A program made the translations under genes and the position numbers. From the NCBI RefSeq assembly GCF_026870175.2, contig NZ_CP113977.2, positions 1-64,000 of the forward strand: a stretch of DNA of 64,000 nt. Reading direction: 5' to 3'. The DNA is from Flavobacterium aestivum. GTDB taxonomy: Bacteria; Bacteroidota; Bacteroidia; Flavobacteriales; Flavobacteriaceae. Shown here piece by piece: positions 19,827-30,335 of this stretch. Under the pieces are notes generated by a model. That model searched no databases, was not told the origin of the DNA, and saw nothing but the letters and a program-made list of their open reading frames with translations. The first letter of the stretch is position 1; every line of letters begins with the position of its first letter.

Positions 19827-20225
19827 TTAGTATACGTAACAAATTACTTCTCCACCTACATTTAATTGCTTGGCTTGTTTACCTGTCATCAACCCTTTTG
19901 AAGTTGAAACAATAGCAATTCCTAATCCGTTAAGGATTCTTGGTATTTTAGAAGCACCAGCATACTTACGTAAACCTGGTTTACTAATTCTTTGGATATC
20001 TTTAATTACTGACTCTTTAGTATCTTTATCATACTTCAAAGCAATTTTGATTGAACCCTGTACAGCGTTGTCTTCAAATTTGTAACTTAAGATATAACCT
20101 TGATCAAATAAGATCTTCGTTATTTCTTTTTTTAGATTAGATGCTGGAATTTCAACAACTTTGTGGTTTGCAGCCACAGCGTTTCTAACTCGCGTCAAAT
20201 AATCTGCAATTGGATCTGTATACAT
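19827..20225 (-). CDS. rpsH: 30S ribosomal protein S8
   Basis: 132 residues from ATG at 20225 ([16 protein letters not shown]), the canonical S8 start. The frame stays open for 13 more codons to an ATG at 20264, but that extension falls in a hairpin-forming leader and is not S8-like. The C-terminus has the signature [21 protein letters not shown]8 binds helix 21 of 16S rRNA and in E. coli represses the spc operon. The 160-base gap before this gene contains two stem-loops, listed separately. Confidence 0.97.
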   Translation of the reverse strand: MYTDPIADYLTRVRNAVAANHKVVEIPASNLKKEITKILFDQGYILSYKFEDNAVQGSIKIALKYDKDTKESVIKDIQRISKPGLRKYAGASKIPRILNGLGIAIVSTSKGLMTGKQAKQLNVGGEVICYVY

Positions 20226-20245
20226 ATGTATAAAATTGCGGTTTT

Positions 20246-20282
20246 GGTTTTCTTGCCGGACCATCCGGAAGAACCTGAAACC
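20246..20282 (-). repeat. Stem-loop just upstream of rpsH
   Basis: CCGGA (20256-20260) and TCCGG (20264-20268) pair around a three-base loop, extended by CTT/AAG and outer GGTTT/AAACC pairs between 20246 and 20282. On the mRNA it ends about 20 bases before the S8 start codon, so it could affect initiation. Confidence 0.5.
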
Positions 20283-20301
20283 ATTAAACTTACTTAATTA
20301 A

Positions 20302-20360
20302 TCAACAGATAGTTGTCAATTTACCGACAAAAATCCGGCAAACTTACAACTATCTGTTGA
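20302..20360 (-). promoter_or_regulatory. 15-bp perfect stem-loop between rpsN and rpsH, candidate spc operon control site
   Basis: TCAACAGATAGTTGT (20302-20316) and ACAACTATCTGTTGA (20346-20360) are perfect reverse complements enclosing a 29-base loop with ACCGAC and TCCGGC. There is no T-run, so it is not a normal terminator. It lies in the only long untranslated gap of the spc segment. Confidence 0.6.
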
Positions 20361-20385
20361 AATATCAAAATCGCAAATAATATTT

Positions 20386-20655
20386 TTACCAGCTTGCTTT
20401 TTTAACACCTGGAATTAGTCCATTATTAGCCATTTCACGGAAAGTTACACGTGAAATTCCGAATTGACGCATATACCCTCTAGGCCTTCCTGTTAATTTG
20501 CAACGATTATGCAAACGTACTGGAGAAGCATTTTTCGGTAATTTTTGCAAGCCTTCGTAATCTCCAGCTTCTAATAAAGCTTTTCTTTTCTCAGCGTACT
20601 TTGCTACCGTTTTTTCTCTTTTCACCTCACGGGCTTTCATTGATTCTTTAGCCAT
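20386..20655 (-). CDS. rpsN: 30S ribosomal protein S14 (zinc-free form)
   Basis: 89 residues, the long C-minus S14 type, without the two CxxC pairs of the zinc form; the only cysteine is in [17 protein letters not shown]. Ends [20 protein letters not shown]14 completes the head of the 30S subunit. Three bases separate it from rplE, but an untypical 160-base gap follows before rpsH. Confidence 0.98.
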   Translation of the reverse strand: MAKESMKAREVKREKTVAKYAEKRKALLEAGDYEGLQKLPKNASPVRLHNRCKLTGRPRGYMRQFGISRVTFREMANNGLIPGVKKASW

Positions 20656-20658
20656 ATC

Positions 20659-21210
20659 TTAATTCTTTTTAAAAGGTAAACCTAATTCAGCCAACAATGA
20701 CTTTGCTTCTTTATCAGTTTTAGCAGTAGTAACAAAAGTAATATCCATACCTGATATTTTATTTACTTTATCAATATCAATTTCAGGGAAAATGATTTGC
20801 TCTAAAACACCAAGATTATAGTTTCCTCTTCCGTCAAAACCAGTAGCTTTAATACCACTAAAATCTCTAACACGTGGCAAAGCTGAAGTAATAAGTCTAT
20901 CTAAAAACTCATACATTCTTTCTCCACGCAAAGTAACTTTTGCTCCAATAGGCATCCCTTTTCTCAATTTGAATGACGCAACGTCTTTCTTTGAAATTGT
21001 AGATACTGCTTTTTGCCCAGTAATCTTTGTTAATTCATCAACTGCATAGTCAATCAATTTTTTATCAGATACCGCTGCACCAACTCCTTTACTCAAAACG
21101 ATTTTTTCCAATTTAGGAACTTGCATTACGTTTGTGTAACCGAACTCTTCTTTAAGAGCAGAGATAACTCTACTCTTATATTCTTCTTTTAGTCTAGGTA
21201 TATATGCCAT
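20659..21210 (-). CDS. rplE: 50S ribosomal protein L5
   Basis: 183 residues. It binds 5S rRNA and forms a bridge to S13. Contains [38 protein letters not shown] and [19 protein letters not shown]. Tight spacing to rplX (two bases). Confidence 0.98.
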   Translation of the reverse strand: MAYIPRLKEEYKSRVISALKEEFGYTNVMQVPKLEKIVLSKGVGAAVSDKKLIDYAVDELTKITGQKAVSTISKKDVASFKLRKGMPIGAKVTLRGERMYEFLDRLITSALPRVRDFSGIKATGFDGRGNYNLGVLEQIIFPEIDIDKVNKISGMDITFVTTAKTDKEAKSLLAELGLPFKKN

Positions 21211-21212
21211 TA

Positions 21213-21527
21213 CTATAGTACTTGATTAGATTTTTTTGAAAATCTTACTTTCTTATCTCCTTCAACTCTAATACCAACTCTAGTAGTTTCCTTTGTTTTA
21301 GGATCTATTAAAGAGATGTTAGAAATTTGTATAGAAGCTTCCTTTTTTACAATACCACCTTGAGGGCTTTTTGCACTAGGTTTCGTATGTTTAGAAACCA
21401 AATTCACACCTTCAACAATTGCTTTGTTTTTCTCACGGTATACACGCAACACTTTACCTTCAGCACCTTTATGGTCTCCAGCAATTACTCTTACGATGTC
21501 TCCTGATTTTATTTTTAGCTTTATCAT
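21213..21527 (-). CDS. rplX: 50S ribosomal protein L24
   Basis: 104 residues with the KOW motif ([20 protein letters not shown]). L24 initiates large-subunit assembly near the exit tunnel. Ends [11 protein letters not shown]. Eleven bases after rplN. Confidence 0.97.
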   Translation of the reverse strand: MIKLKIKSGDIVRVIAGDHKGAEGKVLRVYREKNKAIVEGVNLVSKHTKPSAKSPQGGIVKKEASIQISNISLIDPKTKETTRVGIRVEGDKKVRFSKKSNQVL

Positions 21528-21538
21528 CTTAAAACGAA

Positions 21539-21907
21539 TTAAAGCACTTCTGGTGCTAATGATACAATTTTCATGAATTGTTTTTCACGAAGTTCTCTTG
21601 CTACCGGACCAAAAACACGAGTTCCTCTCATTTCACCAGCAGCATTCAACAATACGCAAGCGTTATCGTCAAATCTAATGTATGAACCATCGGCTCTTCT
21701 CACTTCTTTTTTGGTACGTACAACAACTGCAGTTGAAACAGCACCTTTTTTAACGTTTCCGTTAGGTGTTGCGTCTTTTATAGATACTACAATCTTGTCT
21801 CCAACAGAGGCATACCTTCTTTTGGTACCTCCTAAAACACGGATAGTTAAAACTTCTTTAGCTCCTGTGTTATCTGCTACTTTTAGTCTTGATTCTTGTT
21901 GTACCAT
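21539..21907 (-). CDS. rplN: 50S ribosomal protein L14
   Basis: 122 residues, canonical length. Starts [20 protein letters not shown] and contains [19 protein letters not shown] and [21 protein letters not shown]14 lies at the subunit interface. Two bases after rpsQ. Confidence 0.98.
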
Positions 21908-21909
21908 AA

Positions 21910-22170
21910 TTATTTAGCTCTTTCTAGGATTTCAACTAATCTCCAACATTTTGATTTACTCAAAGGACGCGTTTCGCTAATTCTTACAGTATCTCCAATG
22001 TTACAGTCGTTTGTTTCGTCATGTGCAACAAATTTCTTTGTTTTCAATACGAACTTACCATATAATGGGTGTTTTACTTTTGTTACTTGAGCAACTACAA
22101 TGGATTTATCCATTTTGTTTGAAGTAACAACCCCAATTCTTTCTTTTCTTAAATTTCTTTTTTCTTCCAT
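21910..22170 (-). CDS. rpsQ: 30S ribosomal protein S17
   Basis: 86 residues, OB-fold. [33 protein letters not shown] and the signature [20 protein letters not shown] are complete. An early 16S rRNA binder. Encoded 17 bases after rpmC. Confidence 0.98.
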   Translation of the reverse strand: MEEKRNLRKERIGVVTSNKMDKSIVVAQVTKVKHPLYGKFVLKTKKFVAHDETNDCNIGDTVRISETRPLSKSKCWRLVEILERAK

Positions 22171-22187
22171 CTTTCAGCAGAATACAA

Positions 22188-22379
22188 TTATTGTAACTCT
22201 CTTTTAGTAAGTTCTGTAGCTAATCTTGCAACTGTTCTTCTTACACTTCTAATTTGAAGTGGGTTCTCAATTGGAGAAATCGCGTGAGCCATTTTCAAGT
22301 CAGCATACACCTTCTTTGTTTGACTAAGTTTTTCTTGCAACTCCGCTGCAGAAAGATCTTTTATTTCTGATTGTTTCAT
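22188..22379 (-). CDS. rpmC: 50S ribosomal protein L29
   Basis: 63 residues from ATG at 22379 (MKQSEIKDLSAAELQEKL). A further in-frame ATG at 22415 would overlap rplP and adds a non-conserved tail, so the shorter start is used. Two-helix hairpin protein beside the exit tunnel, with the core IENPLQIRSVRRTVARLATE. Confidence 0.95.
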   Translation of the reverse strand: MKQSEIKDLSAAELQEKLSQTKKVYADLKMAHAISPIENPLQIRSVRRTVARLATELTKRELQ

Positions 22380-22392
22380 AATATAATATAGA

Positions 22393-22818
22393 TTATGCTT
22401 CGAAATCTCTAGCAACTACGAATTTAGTTTTTACTGGAAGCTTTTGAGCTGCAAGACGCAATGCCTCTTTTGCAACTGATAAAGGAACTCCTCCAACTTC
22501 AAACATAATTCTTCCGGGTTTAACAACAGCAGCCCAATACTCAACTGCTCCTTTACCTTTACCCATACGTACCTCAAGAGGCTTCTTAGTAATAGGTTTG
22601 TCTGGAAATATTTTAATCCATAGTTGTCCTTCTCTCTTCATGTAACGAGTTGCAGCGATACGCGCAGCTTCGATTTGACGTGAAGTTAAGAACATTCCAT
22701 CTTCGTGTACAGATTTAATACCAAACATTCCATTAGAAAGTTCATGCCCTCTTTGAGAGTTACCTTTCATCTTACCTTTTTGTACCTTACGGTATTTTGT
22801 TCTTTTAGGCTGTAACAT
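22393..22818 (-). CDS. rplP: 50S ribosomal protein L16
   Basis: 141 residues. Starts [19 protein letters not shown] and contains [20 protein letters not shown] and [20 protein letters not shown]16 supports A-site tRNA binding. Encoded 13 bases before rpmC. Confidence 0.98.
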   Translation of the reverse strand: MLQPKRTKYRKVQKGKMKGNSQRGHELSNGMFGIKSVHEDGMFLTSRQIEAARIAATRYMKREGQLWIKIFPDKPITKKPLEVRMGKGKGAVEYWAAVVKPGRIMFEVGGVPLSVAKEALRLAAQKLPVKTKFVVARDFEA

Positions 22819-22837
22819 TTTTCTTTAATTTAAAAAT

Positions 22838-23590
22838 TTACTTTCTTTTACGAGCGTCTGGTTTTCCACCTTTATTAAAGTTAGATTTGCCACGAGGAGC
22901 ATCTCCACCTTTACCACTGCTAGGTTGTTTTTTATCCATTCCTGCAAGCGGAGAAAGATCTCTCTTTCCATAAACTTCACCTTTCATGATCCACACTTTA
23001 ATTCCCATTCTACCATAAGTAGTATGAGCCTCTGCAAGTGCATAATCAATATCAGCTCTGAAAGTTGATAGAGGAATTCTACCTTCTTTGAAACCTTCAG
23101 AACGAGCCATCTCAGCACCATTCAAACGACCAGAAATCAAAACTTTGATACCTTCAGCGTTCATACGCATAGAAGCAGCAATAGCCATTTTAATTGCACG
23201 TCTGTAAGAAATTCTACTTTCGATTTGACGACAGATGCTTGTAGCAACTAGATACGCGTCAAGTTCAGGTCTTTTAATTTCAAAAATGTTAATTTGAACC
23301 TCTTTGTCAGTAATTTTCTTAAGCTCTTCTTTCAACTTGTCTACCTCTTGTCCACCTTTCCCAATAATAATACCAGGTCTAGCAGTAGTGATAGTAACGG
23401 TTACAAGTTTCAAAGTTCTCTCGATAATTACTTTTGATACACTAGCTTTTGATAAACGAGCGTGGATATACTTTCTGATTTTGTGATCTTCGGCTAATTT
23501 ATCACCGTAATCATTTCCACCATACCAGTTTGAGTCCCATCCTCTGATGATACCAAGTCTATTTCCAATTGGATTTGTCTTTTGTCCCAT
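22838..23590 (-). CDS. rpsC: 30S ribosomal protein S3
   Basis: 250 residues. The N-terminal KH domain has [19 protein letters not shown]; the C-terminal domain has [20 protein letters not shown] and [15 protein letters not shown] basic, Gly/Lys-rich tail follows residue 220 ([19 protein letters not shown]), longer than in E. coli. S3 lies at the mRNA entry channel. Confidence 0.98.
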   Translation of the reverse strand: MGQKTNPIGNRLGIIRGWDSNWYGGNDYGDKLAEDHKIRKYIHARLSKASVSKVIIERTLKLVTVTITTARPGIIIGKGGQEVDKLKEELKKITDKEVQINIFEIKRPELDAYLVATSICRQIESRISYRRAIKMAIAASMRMNAEGIKVLISGRLNGAEMARSEGFKEGRIPLSTFRADIDYALAEAHTTYGRMGIKVWIMKGEVYGKRDLSPLAGMDKKQPSSGKGGDAPRGKSNFNKGGKPDARKRK

Positions 23591-23595
23591 GCTGC

Positions 23596-24009
23596 TTAAG
23601 AATTGCTTTGTGTGTTATTGATAGCTCCAAGCACGATTGTTACGTGATTAGAACGTTTTCTTATTCTATGTGCGCGACCTTGTGGAGCTGGACGAAGTCT
23701 TTTCAACATCATTCCACCATCTACGCGGATTTCTTTAACAAATAATCCAGCTTCTTCAAGATTACCTTCACTATTTTTTTGCTCCCAGTTATTGATAGCA
23801 GATAATAATAGTTTTTCTAATTTTCTTGAAGCTTCTTTTGAACTGAATCTTAATATGTTAAGTGCTCTTTCTACCTTCTGACCTCTTACTAGATCTGCTA
23901 CTAAGCGCATTTTTCTAGGTGAAGTAGGGCAGTTATTTAACTTTGCAAAAGCCAATGACTTGTTAGCCTCTTTTCTTGCATCTGCTGTTTCTCTTTTACG
24001 AACTCCCAT
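23596..24009 (-). CDS. rplV: 50S ribosomal protein L22
   Basis: 137 residues. The core [20 protein letters not shown] starts after a short basic N-terminus, and the beta-hairpin loop [20 protein letters not shown] reaches into the exit tunnel. No deletion is visible in the hairpin. Encoded five bases before rpsC. Confidence 0.98.
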   Translation of the reverse strand: MGVRKRETADARKEANKSLAFAKLNNCPTSPRKMRLVADLVRGQKVERALNILRFSSKEASRKLEKLLLSAINNWEQKNSEGNLEEAGLFVKEIRVDGGMMLKRLRPAPQGRAHRIRKRSNHVTIVLGAINNTQSNS

Positions 24010-24015
24010 TGCTTC

Positions 24016-24294
24016 TTATTTTTTACCTTTATTTTTTGCTCCAGCATGACCTCTAAAAGATCTAGTTGGTGAAAATTCTCCTAATTTGTGACCTACCATG
24101 TTTTCAGTAACGTAAACTGGTACAAATTGACGACCGTTATGAACTGCGATAGTTTGCCCAACGAAGTCAGGAGTAATCATAGAAGCTCTAGACCATGTCT
24201 TAACCACTCCTTTATTTCCACCAGCGATGTTTTCTGCAACTTTCTTGTCTAACTTATAATGAACGAAAGGTCCTTTTTTTAATGAACGTGCCAT
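24016..24294 (-). CDS. rpsS: 30S ribosomal protein S19
   Basis: 92 residues. Begins [18 protein letters not shown] and ends [20 protein letters not shown], all standard. S19 lies in the 30S head with S13. Six bases before rplV. Confidence 0.98.
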   Translation of the reverse strand: MARSLKKGPFVHYKLDKKVAENIAGGNKGVVKTWSRASMITPDFVGQTIAVHNGRQFVPVYVTENMVGHKLGEFSPTRSFRGHAGAKNKGKK

Positions 24295-24300
24295 ATCTTA

Positions 24301-25125
24301 TTATTTCTTTCTACGTTCTACGATATACTTATTACTCGGGTTTTTCTTAGAACGTGTTCTATAACCTTTAGCCGGTACTCCATTTCTTGAACGTGGATGT
24401 CCACCAGAAGAACGTCCTTCACCACCTCCCATTGGGTGATCAACAGGGTTCATTGCAACAGGTCTTGTTCTAGGTCTTCTACCTAACCATCTTGTTCTAC
24501 CTGCTTTACCAGATACAACTAATTGGTGGTCTGAATTAGAAACTGCTCCAATTGTAGCTGAACAAGTCAACAAGATCAATCTTGTTTCACCTGAAGGCAT
24601 TTTAATTGTTGCATATTTTCCATCTCTTGCCATTAATTGAGCAAATGTTCCAGCAGAACGAGCGATTACAGCTCCTTGTCCTGGTCTCAATTCGATACAA
24701 GATATAACAGTTCCCAAAGGAATTCTGCTTAAAGGTAATGTATTACCAATTTCAGGTTGAGATTCTGGACCAGAAACTAATTTCTGACCAACTTTCAATC
24801 CGTTTTGAGCAATTACATAAGTTTTCTCTCCATCAGCATAAGCTAATAAAGCAATAAATGCAGTACGATTTGGATCATACTCGATTGATTTCACTGTAGC
24901 TGGAATTCCTTCTTTTGTACGTTTGAAATCAATAATACGATATCTCTGCTTGTGACCACCACCCGTATAACGCATGGTCATCTTTCCTTGACTATTTCTA
25001 CCTCCAGAGTTTTTTATCGGCGCTATCAAAGAGCGTTCCGGCTTATCAGTTGTAATGGCGTCATAACCATTCACAACTCTAAATCGCTGACCTGGGGTAA
25101 TAGGTTTTAATTTTCTTACTGACAT
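24301..25125 (-). CDS. rplB: 50S ribosomal protein L2
   Basis: 274 residues. It binds 23S rRNA close to the peptidyl transferase centre. The N-terminal OB-fold includes [20 protein letters not shown]. The C-terminal catalytic-centre motif reads [20 protein letters not shown], with the conserved His. Confidence 0.98.
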   Translation of the reverse strand: MSVRKLKPITPGQRFRVVNGYDAITTDKPERSLIAPIKNSGGRNSQGKMTMRYTGGGHKQRYRIIDFKRTKEGIPATVKSIEYDPNRTAFIALLAYADGEKTYVIAQNGLKVGQKLVSGPESQPEIGNTLPLSRIPLGTVISCIELRPGQGAVIARSAGTFAQLMARDGKYATIKMPSGETRLILLTCSATIGAVSNSDHQLVVSGKAGRTRWLGRRPRTRPVAMNPVDHPMGGGEGRSSGGHPRSRNGVPAKGYRTRSKKNPSNKYIVERRKK

Positions 25126-25134
25126 TTTTCTATC

Positions 25135-25425
25135 TTAGATATTGTTGTAAAAATCAATTGTTTCTCCTTCTTGTACTTGAACAATCGCTTTCTTAATTGC
25201 GTTAGTCTTTCCACTGATTAAACCACTTTTAGTGTATTTTGTAGTTCTATCCGGTCTTACATTAATCGTGTTAACACTCAAAACATTTACTCCGTAAGCA
25301 GCTTCAACAGCTTTCTTAATTTGCACTTTGTTTGCTTTTCTGTCAACAACGAATCCGAAGCGGTTTAAAACTTCACTTTCTTTGGTTACTTTTTCCGTTA
25401 CTATAGGTTTAATTATGATGCTCAT
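25135..25425 (-). CDS. rplW: 50S ribosomal protein L23
   Basis: 96 residues. Contains IKPIVTEKVTKESEVLNRFG and KVQIKKAVEAAYGVNVLSVN. It is the docking site for trigger factor and SRP at the tunnel exit. Between rplD and rplB. Confidence 0.98.
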   Translation of the reverse strand: MSIIIKPIVTEKVTKESEVLNRFGFVVDRKANKVQIKKAVEAAYGVNVLSVNTINVRPDRTTKYTKSGLISGKTNAIKKAIVQVQEGETIDFYNNI

Positions 25426-25431
25426 ATCCTA

Positions 25432-26061
25432 TTATTTACTTAAATTTTCTTCAATTACTTCCAAAGAACTCTCCAAAAGCACTAAATTATTAGCATTCAA
25501 AATAGCATAAGTACTTAATTCATTGGCACTTACAGCGTTTGACGCCTTTAAATTTCGTGAGGACAAATATACATTTTTATTCGTATCACCCAACACAAAC
25601 AGTGATTTTTTATTTTCTAACTCTAAAGCTTTCAAAACGTTAATGAAATTTTTAGTGTTTGGCGTTTCAAAATTAAAGTCTTCAAGTACAATTATATTTG
25701 ACTCTTTTGCTTTAATTGAGAAAGCAGATTTTCTAGCAAGACGCTTTAAGTTTTTATTCAATTTGAATGAATAGCTTCTTGGTCTTGGTCCAAAAACAGT
25801 TCCACCTCCTTTAAACAAAGGGCTTTTTGCACTACCCGCACGAGCAGTACCTGTTCCTTTTTGCTTTTTAATCTTACGAGTACTTCCTGCTACTTCAGCT
25901 CTTTCTTTAGCTTTGTGAGTTCCTTGTCTTTGATTAGCAAGATATTGCTTAACATCAAGGTATACCGCATGATTATTTGGCTCAATTGCATATACTGAAT
26001 CAGAAAGTTGAACTTTTCTTCCAGTATCTTTTCCGTTGAAATCTAATACTTTTACTTCCAT
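25432..26061 (-). CDS. rplD: 50S ribosomal protein L4
   Basis: 209 residues from ATG at 26061 ([20 protein letters not shown]). The start codon shares one base with the rplC stop (TAATG), so the two are probably translationally coupled. The tunnel loop region [20 protein letters not shown] and [20 protein letters not shown] are conserved. A longer frame start inside rplC is rejected. In E. coli L4 represses the S10 operon; no leader for this was identified. Confidence 0.97.
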   Translation of the reverse strand: MEVKVLDFNGKDTGRKVQLSDSVYAIEPNNHAVYLDVKQYLANQRQGTHKAKERAEVAGSTRKIKKQKGTGTARAGSAKSPLFKGGGTVFGPRPRSYSFKLNKNLKRLARKSAFSIKAKESNIIVLEDFNFETPNTKNFINVLKALELENKKSLFVLGDTNKNVYLSSRNLKASNAVSANELSTYAILNANNLVLLESSLEVIEENLSK

Positions 26062-26678
26062 TACTTCTGAATGATTACATAAGAGTTTTTGCAACCAGGA
26101 ATACATCCTTTAACAACAAGTAAGTTCTTTTCAGCAACTACTTTTAAAACTCTAAGGTTTTGAACTTTTACATTATCTCCTCCCATTCTTCCAGCCATAC
26201 GCATTCCTTTGAATACTCTAGATGGATAAGAAGAAGCTCCTACAGAACCTGGCGCTCTTAAACGGTTGTGTTGACCATGAGTCGCTTGTCCAACACCACC
26301 AAAACCGTGACGTTTTACAACTCCTTGAAAACCTTTACCTTTAGAAACACCTTGTACATCTACAAATTCTCCTTCAGCAAAAATAGACACATCAATAAGA
26401 TCTCCTAATTTTTGTTCAGTTGCAAAATCTTGGAATTCAACGACTTTTTTCTTAGCAACAGTTCCAGCTTTTTTAAAGTGACCTAAAGCCGCTTTTGTGG
26501 AATGTTTCTCGTTTTTGTCATCGAAACCTAGTTGCAACGCTTCGTACCCGTCAACACCTTTGGTTCTGACTTGGGTAACAACGCATGGACCAGCTTCGAT
26601 TACTGTACAAGGAATATTCTTCCCGTTTTCGTCAAAAATACTAGTCATGCCGATTTTTCTACCAATTAACCCAGACAT
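26061..26678 (-). CDS. rplC: 50S ribosomal protein L3
   Basis: 205 residues. Starts [20 protein letters not shown] and contains [20 protein letters not shown], the extension toward the peptidyl transferase centre. It is the first gene of its transcript: a full promoter lies 75 bases upstream, with a terminator-like hairpin behind rpsJ. Confidence 0.98.
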   Translation of the reverse strand: MSGLIGRKIGMTSIFDENGKNIPCTVIEAGPCVVTQVRTKGVDGYEALQLGFDDKNEKHSTKAALGHFKKAGTVAKKKVVEFQDFATEQKLGDLIDVSIFAEGEFVDVQGVSKGKGFQGVVKRHGFGGVGQATHGQHNRLRAPGSVGASSYPSRVFKGMRMAGRMGGDNVKVQNLRVLKVVAEKNLLVVKGCIPGCKNSYVIIQK

Positions 26679-26752
26679 AAATATTAATTATTAATTATTA
26701 AATATAAATATAGAACGCAGCTTTTAAGCAAATCCTATTTTTTAAGTGGGTG

Positions 26753-26783
26753 CAAATGTATAACTTATTTACACACAAACCAA
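26753..26783 (-). promoter_or_regulatory. Promoter for rplC and the downstream ribosomal cluster (TTG-N20-TACATTTG)
   Basis: On the minus strand TTG (26781-26783) is 20 bases from TACATTTG (26753-26760), an exact match to the Bacteroidota consensus. It would give a leader of roughly 70 bases before rplC. The same TACATTTG box is used before rpsL. Confidence 0.75.
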
Positions 26784-26796
26784 AAAAATATTTTTT

Positions 26797-26819
26797 ACCT
26801 AAAAACGGCGTTCCGTTTT
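26797..26819 (-). terminator. Candidate terminator between rpsJ and rplC
   Basis: AAAACGG (26802-26808) and CCGTTTT (26813-26819) form a 7-bp stem with a four-base loop. On the minus strand it is followed by a short T-run, 14 bases past the rpsJ stop. The stem is modest, so read-through is likely. Confidence 0.55.
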
Positions 26820-26832
26820 ACTCTTAAAGTAC

Positions 26833-27138
26833 TTAAACTTTGATCTCTACTTCAACTCCACTTGGCAATTCAAGCTTCATTAAAGCGTCAATAGTTTTAG
26901 ATGAAGATGAATAAATATCAATTAATCTCTTATATGACATTACTTCAAATTGCTCTCTTGCCTTTTTGTTTACGTGCGGAGAACGCAATACTGTAAAAAG
27001 TTTTTTGTGAGTTGGCAACGGAATTGGTCCAGTCACAACAGCACCTGTAGTTTTTACTGTTTTTACAATCTTTTCAGCAGACTTATCTACCAACATATGA
27101 TCGTACGATTTCAATTTTATTCTGATTTTTTGACTCAT
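26833..27138 (-). CDS. rpsJ: 30S ribosomal protein S10
   Basis: 101 residues. Contains [40 protein letters not shown] and [18 protein letters not shown]10 is a 30S head protein and the NusE antitermination factor. It follows fusA by 11 bases and is separated from rplC by 154 bases with a terminator and promoter, so it belongs to the str transcript here. Confidence 0.98.
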
Positions 27139-27149
27139 TTTCTTAAAGA

Positions 27150-29306
27150 TTATGCGTTTCCTTTTGCTTTTTTGATAACTGCTTCTGAAATATTAGAAGG
27201 TGTTTCAGCGTAGTGTGAAAATTCCATTGTAGATGTTGCACGACCTGAAGATAAAGTTCTTAAAGTTGTTACATATCCAAACATTTCAGACAATGGCACA
27301 TCAGCTTTAATTGTTTTAGCACCATTTCTATCACCCATATCATTTACTTGACCTCTACGACGGTTAATATCACCTACGATATCCCCCATGTTTTCTTCTG
27401 GTGTAATAACCTCCATTTTCATAATTGGCTCAAGAATAATAGCACCTGCCGCCTTAGCAACTTCTCTATAACCCATTCTTGCTGCCAATTCAAAAGAAAG
27501 CGCATCAGAATCCACTGGATGGAAAGATCCGTCTAATAAAGTAACTTTCAAACTATCTACTTGATAACCAGCCAAAGGCCCTGTTTTCATAGCTTCTCTG
27601 AAACCTTTTTCTACAGAAGGAATATATTCTTTAGGAACGTTACCACCTTTCACTTCATTAATAAACTGCAATCCAACCGGAACTTTACCATCCACTTCAT
27701 CAGCAGGCTCAACTCTAAATACGATATCACCGAATTTACCGCGACCTCCAGATTGTTTTTTGTAAGTTTCTCTGTGTTGAGCAGATTTTGTAAAAGCTTC
27801 TTTGTATTCAACTTGAGGCTCACCTTGGTTTACTTCAACTTTGAATTCACGTTTCATACGATCAACCAAGATATCCAAGTGAAGCTCACCCATACCTGAG
27901 ATAATAGTTTGCCCTGAAGCCTCATCTGTTCTAACTGTAAAAGTTGGATCTTCTTCAGCTAATTTAGCTAAAGCCATACCCATTTTATCAACATCAGCTT
28001 TAGTTTTAGGCTCAATAGCAATACCAATTACTGGTGCAGGGAATTTCATTGACTCAAGAATGATCGGGTGTTTTTCATCACACAATGTATCTCCAGTTTT
28101 AATATCTTTAAATCCAACAGCCGCTCCAATATCTCCAGCCTCAATATATTCGATTGGATTTTGTTTGTTAGCGTGCATTTGGTAGATACGAGAAATTCTT
28201 TCTTTGTTTCCAGAACGAGTATTCAATACATAAGAACCAGCATCAAGTCTTCCTGAATAAGCACGGAAAAAAGCCAAACGACCAACGAATGGATCTGTAG
28301 CAATCTTAAATGCCAAAGCAGCGAATGGCTCTTTTACATCTGGTCTACGCAAAATTTGAGTTTGATCCTCTTCTAATAATTCAGCATCATCTGGATGAAT
28401 TCCAGAAATACCTTCTTTATCCAAAGGAGATGGCAAGTATTTACATACTGCATCCAACATAAATTGAACACCTTTGTTTTTGAAAGAAGAACCAGCAATC
28501 ATAGGAATGATCGCCATATCCATAGTAGCAGCTCTTAAAGCCGTATTGATTTCTTCCTCAGTAATTGAGCTTTCATCTTCCATGAATTTTTCTAACAAAT
28601 TCTCATCATAATCAGCAACTGCCTCAATAAGAATCGATCTGTATTCTTTCACTTCATCAACCATATCCGCAGGGATATCGATAATATCGAAAGTAGCACC
28701 TTGAGTAGCATCATGCCAAACAATTGCTTGATTTTTAACCAAATCAACCACACCTTTGAAATCATTTTCTTCACCAATTGGCAAAGTGATTGCAACTGCA
28801 TTTGATTTCAACATATCCCTAACTTGTTGACATACATTCAAAAAGTTAGAACCTTGTCTATCCATTTTATTAACGAATCCCATACGTGGCACACGGTATT
28901 GATCAGCTAATCTCCAGTTTGTTTCTGATTGAGGCTCAACACCATCAACAGCACTAAATAAGAACACCAATCCATCCAATACACGTAAAGAACGGTTTAC
29001 CTCTACCGTAAAGTCAACGTGACCAGGAGTATCGATAATGTTAAAGTGGTAAGGTTTTGATTCAGGTAAAAGTTTACCTTGCACAGTTGGAAAATTCCAT
29101 TCACAAGTTGTAGCAGCAGAAGTAATAGTAATACCTCTCTCTTGCTCTTGCGCCATCCAGTCCATTGTTGCAGCACCATCGTGTACTTCACCAATTTTGT
29201 GTGATTTTCCAGTATAGAATAAAATACGCTCAGTTGTTGTTGTTTTACCAGCATCAATGTGAGCAGCAATTCCTATATTTCTTGTATATTTAAGATCTCT
29301 AGCCAT
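27150..29306 (-). CDS. fusA: Elongation factor G
   Basis: 718 residues, a full-length translocase GTPase. GTP-binding motifs: [15 protein letters not shown] (G1), [11 protein letters not shown] (G2), [20 protein letters not shown] (G3) and NKMDRQG (G4). Domain II to V landmarks include [20 protein letters not shown] and ANMG-like [20 protein letters not shown] near the C-terminus. It drives tRNA-mRNA translocation. Encoded with rpsL, rpsG and rpsJ. Confidence 0.98.
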   Translation of the reverse strand: MARDLKYTRNIGIAAHIDAGKTTTTERILFYTGKSHKIGEVHDGAATMDWMAQEQERGITITSAATTCEWNFPTVQGKLLPESKPYHFNIIDTPGHVDFTVEVNRSLRVLDGLVFLFSAVDGVEPQSETNWRLADQYRVPRMGFVNKMDRQGSNFLNVCQQVRDMLKSNAVAITLPIGEENDFKGVVDLVKNQAIVWHDATQGATFDIIDIPADMVDEVKEYRSILIEAVADYDENLLEKFMEDESSITEEEINTALRAATMDMAIIPMIAGSSFKNKGVQFMLDAVCKYLPSPLDKEGISGIHPDDAELLEEDQTQILRRPDVKEPFAALAFKIATDPFVGRLAFFRAYSGRLDAGSYVLNTRSGNKERISRIYQMHANKQNPIEYIEAGDIGAAVGFKDIKTGDTLCDEKHPIILESMKFPAPVIGIAIEPKTKADVDKMGMALAKLAEEDPTFTVRTDEASGQTIISGMGELHLDILVDRMKREFKVEVNQGEPQVEYKEAFTKSAQHRETYKKQSGGRGKFGDIVFRVEPADEVDGKVPVGLQFINEVKGGNVPKEYIPSVEKGFREAMKTGPLAGYQVDSLKVTLLDGSFHPVDSDALSFELAARMGYREVAKAAGAIILEPIMKMEVITPEENMGDIVGDINRRRGQVNDMGDRNGAKTIKADVPLSEMFGYVTTLRTLSSGRATSTMEFSHYAETPSNISEAVIKKAKGNA

Positions 29307-29317
29307 TTCTTTAAGAA

Positions 29318-29794
29318 TTAAAATCTAAAGTGAGAGAAAGCCTTATTAGCTTCTGCCATTTTGTGAGTATCCATTCTTTTCTTCACAGCAGCTCCTTCTT
29401 CTTTAGCAGCAGCTAAACATTCTGAAGCCAATCTTTGAGCCATAGATTTTTCGTTTCTTCTTCTTGAATAAAGAATCAACCATTTCATAGCCATAGATAT
29501 TTTTCTGTCCGGTCTAATTTGCATTGGAATTTGGAATGTAGCTCCACCTACTCTACGACTACGTACTTCTACGTGAGGCATAACATTTGTTAAAGCATCT
29601 TTCCAGATTTCTAATGAAGTTTTTTCTGAATCTTGCTTTTTAGTCTCAATGATGTCAATAGCATCATAAAAAACTTTAAAAGCTGTTGATTTCTTACCAT
29701 CCCACATTAAGTTGTTCACAAAACGTGTTACCAATTGATCATTAAACCTTGGATCTGGTAAAAGTGGTCTTTTCTTTGCCGCTCTTTTTCTCAT
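29318..29794 (-). CDS. rpsG: 30S ribosomal protein S7
   Basis: 158 residues. Starts [20 protein letters not shown] and includes [20 protein letters not shown] and [21 protein letters not shown]7 nucleates assembly of the 30S head. Eleven bases before fusA. Confidence 0.98.
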   Translation of the reverse strand: MRKRAAKKRPLLPDPRFNDQLVTRFVNNLMWDGKKSTAFKVFYDAIDIIETKKQDSEKTSLEIWKDALTNVMPHVEVRSRRVGGATFQIPMQIRPDRKISMAMKWLILYSRRRNEKSMAQRLASECLAAAKEEGAAVKKRMDTHKMAEANKAFSHFRF

Positions 29795-29867
29795 GTCTTT
29801 TTTTTAATAAAATTTCACACCTATACAGTCACGATCAATCGCAACTCTACAAGAATAACGTTTTAAA

Positions 29868-30251
29868 TTACTTTTTTGCTTCTTTTGGTCGTTTTGCTCC
29901 GTACTTAGATCTTCTTTGCGTTCTTCCTGCTACTCCTGACGTATCAAGCGCACCACGAACGATGTGATATCTTACTCCTGGCAAATCTTTTACCCTTCCA
30001 CCCCTAACTAATACTATCGAGTGTTCTTGTAAATTGTGTCCTTCTCCAGGGATGTAAGCATTCACTTCATTACCATTTGTCAAACGTACACGCGCTACTT
30101 TACGCATTGCAGAGTTTGGTTTTTTTGGCGTTGTAGTGTAAACACGCGTACAAACCCCTCTTCTTTGAGGACAAGAATCTAAAGCAACCGATTTACTCTT
30201 CTTAGTTATCTGAGTTCTTCCTGTTCTTACTAATTGTTGAATTGTTGGCAT
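29868..30251 (-). CDS. rpsL: 30S ribosomal protein S12
   Basis: 127 residues. The decoding-centre loop [20 protein letters not shown] and the second loop [20 protein letters not shown] have the wild-type lysines (equivalents of Lys43 and Lys88), so no streptomycin-resistance substitution is apparent. First gene of the str transcript, with a textbook promoter upstream. Confidence 0.98.
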
Positions 30252-30304
30252 AATTAATACTAAAAATTTCTTATTATATTAAATTCCCGCTTTTTACGGG
30301 GTTG

Positions 30305-30335
30305 CAAATGTATAAATTATTTTTCACTTTACAAA
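30305..30335 (-). promoter_or_regulatory. Promoter of the rpsL-rpsG-fusA-rpsJ transcript (TTTG-N19-TACATTTG)
   Basis: On the minus strand TTTG (30332-30335) is 19 bases from TACATTTG (30305-30312), the best consensus match in the window. A small CCCG/CGGG hairpin (30286-30300) lies in the early leader. The ATG is 53 bases from the -7 box. Confidence 0.85.

Noticed and set aside
20226..20264. 13-codon N-terminal extension of rpsH from an upstream ATG
   Set aside because: The extra residues are not S8-like and lie in the hairpin-forming leader; S8 starts [12 protein letters not shown] at 20225.
22380..22415. Longer rpmC start inside rplP
   Set aside because: The added residues are not found in L29, and the ATG at 22379 has the standard start MKQSEI.
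26062..26106. Longer rplD start inside rplC
   Set aside because: It would overlap rplC by 46 bases and adds a non-conserved tail; the ATG overlapping the rplC stop is the natural start.
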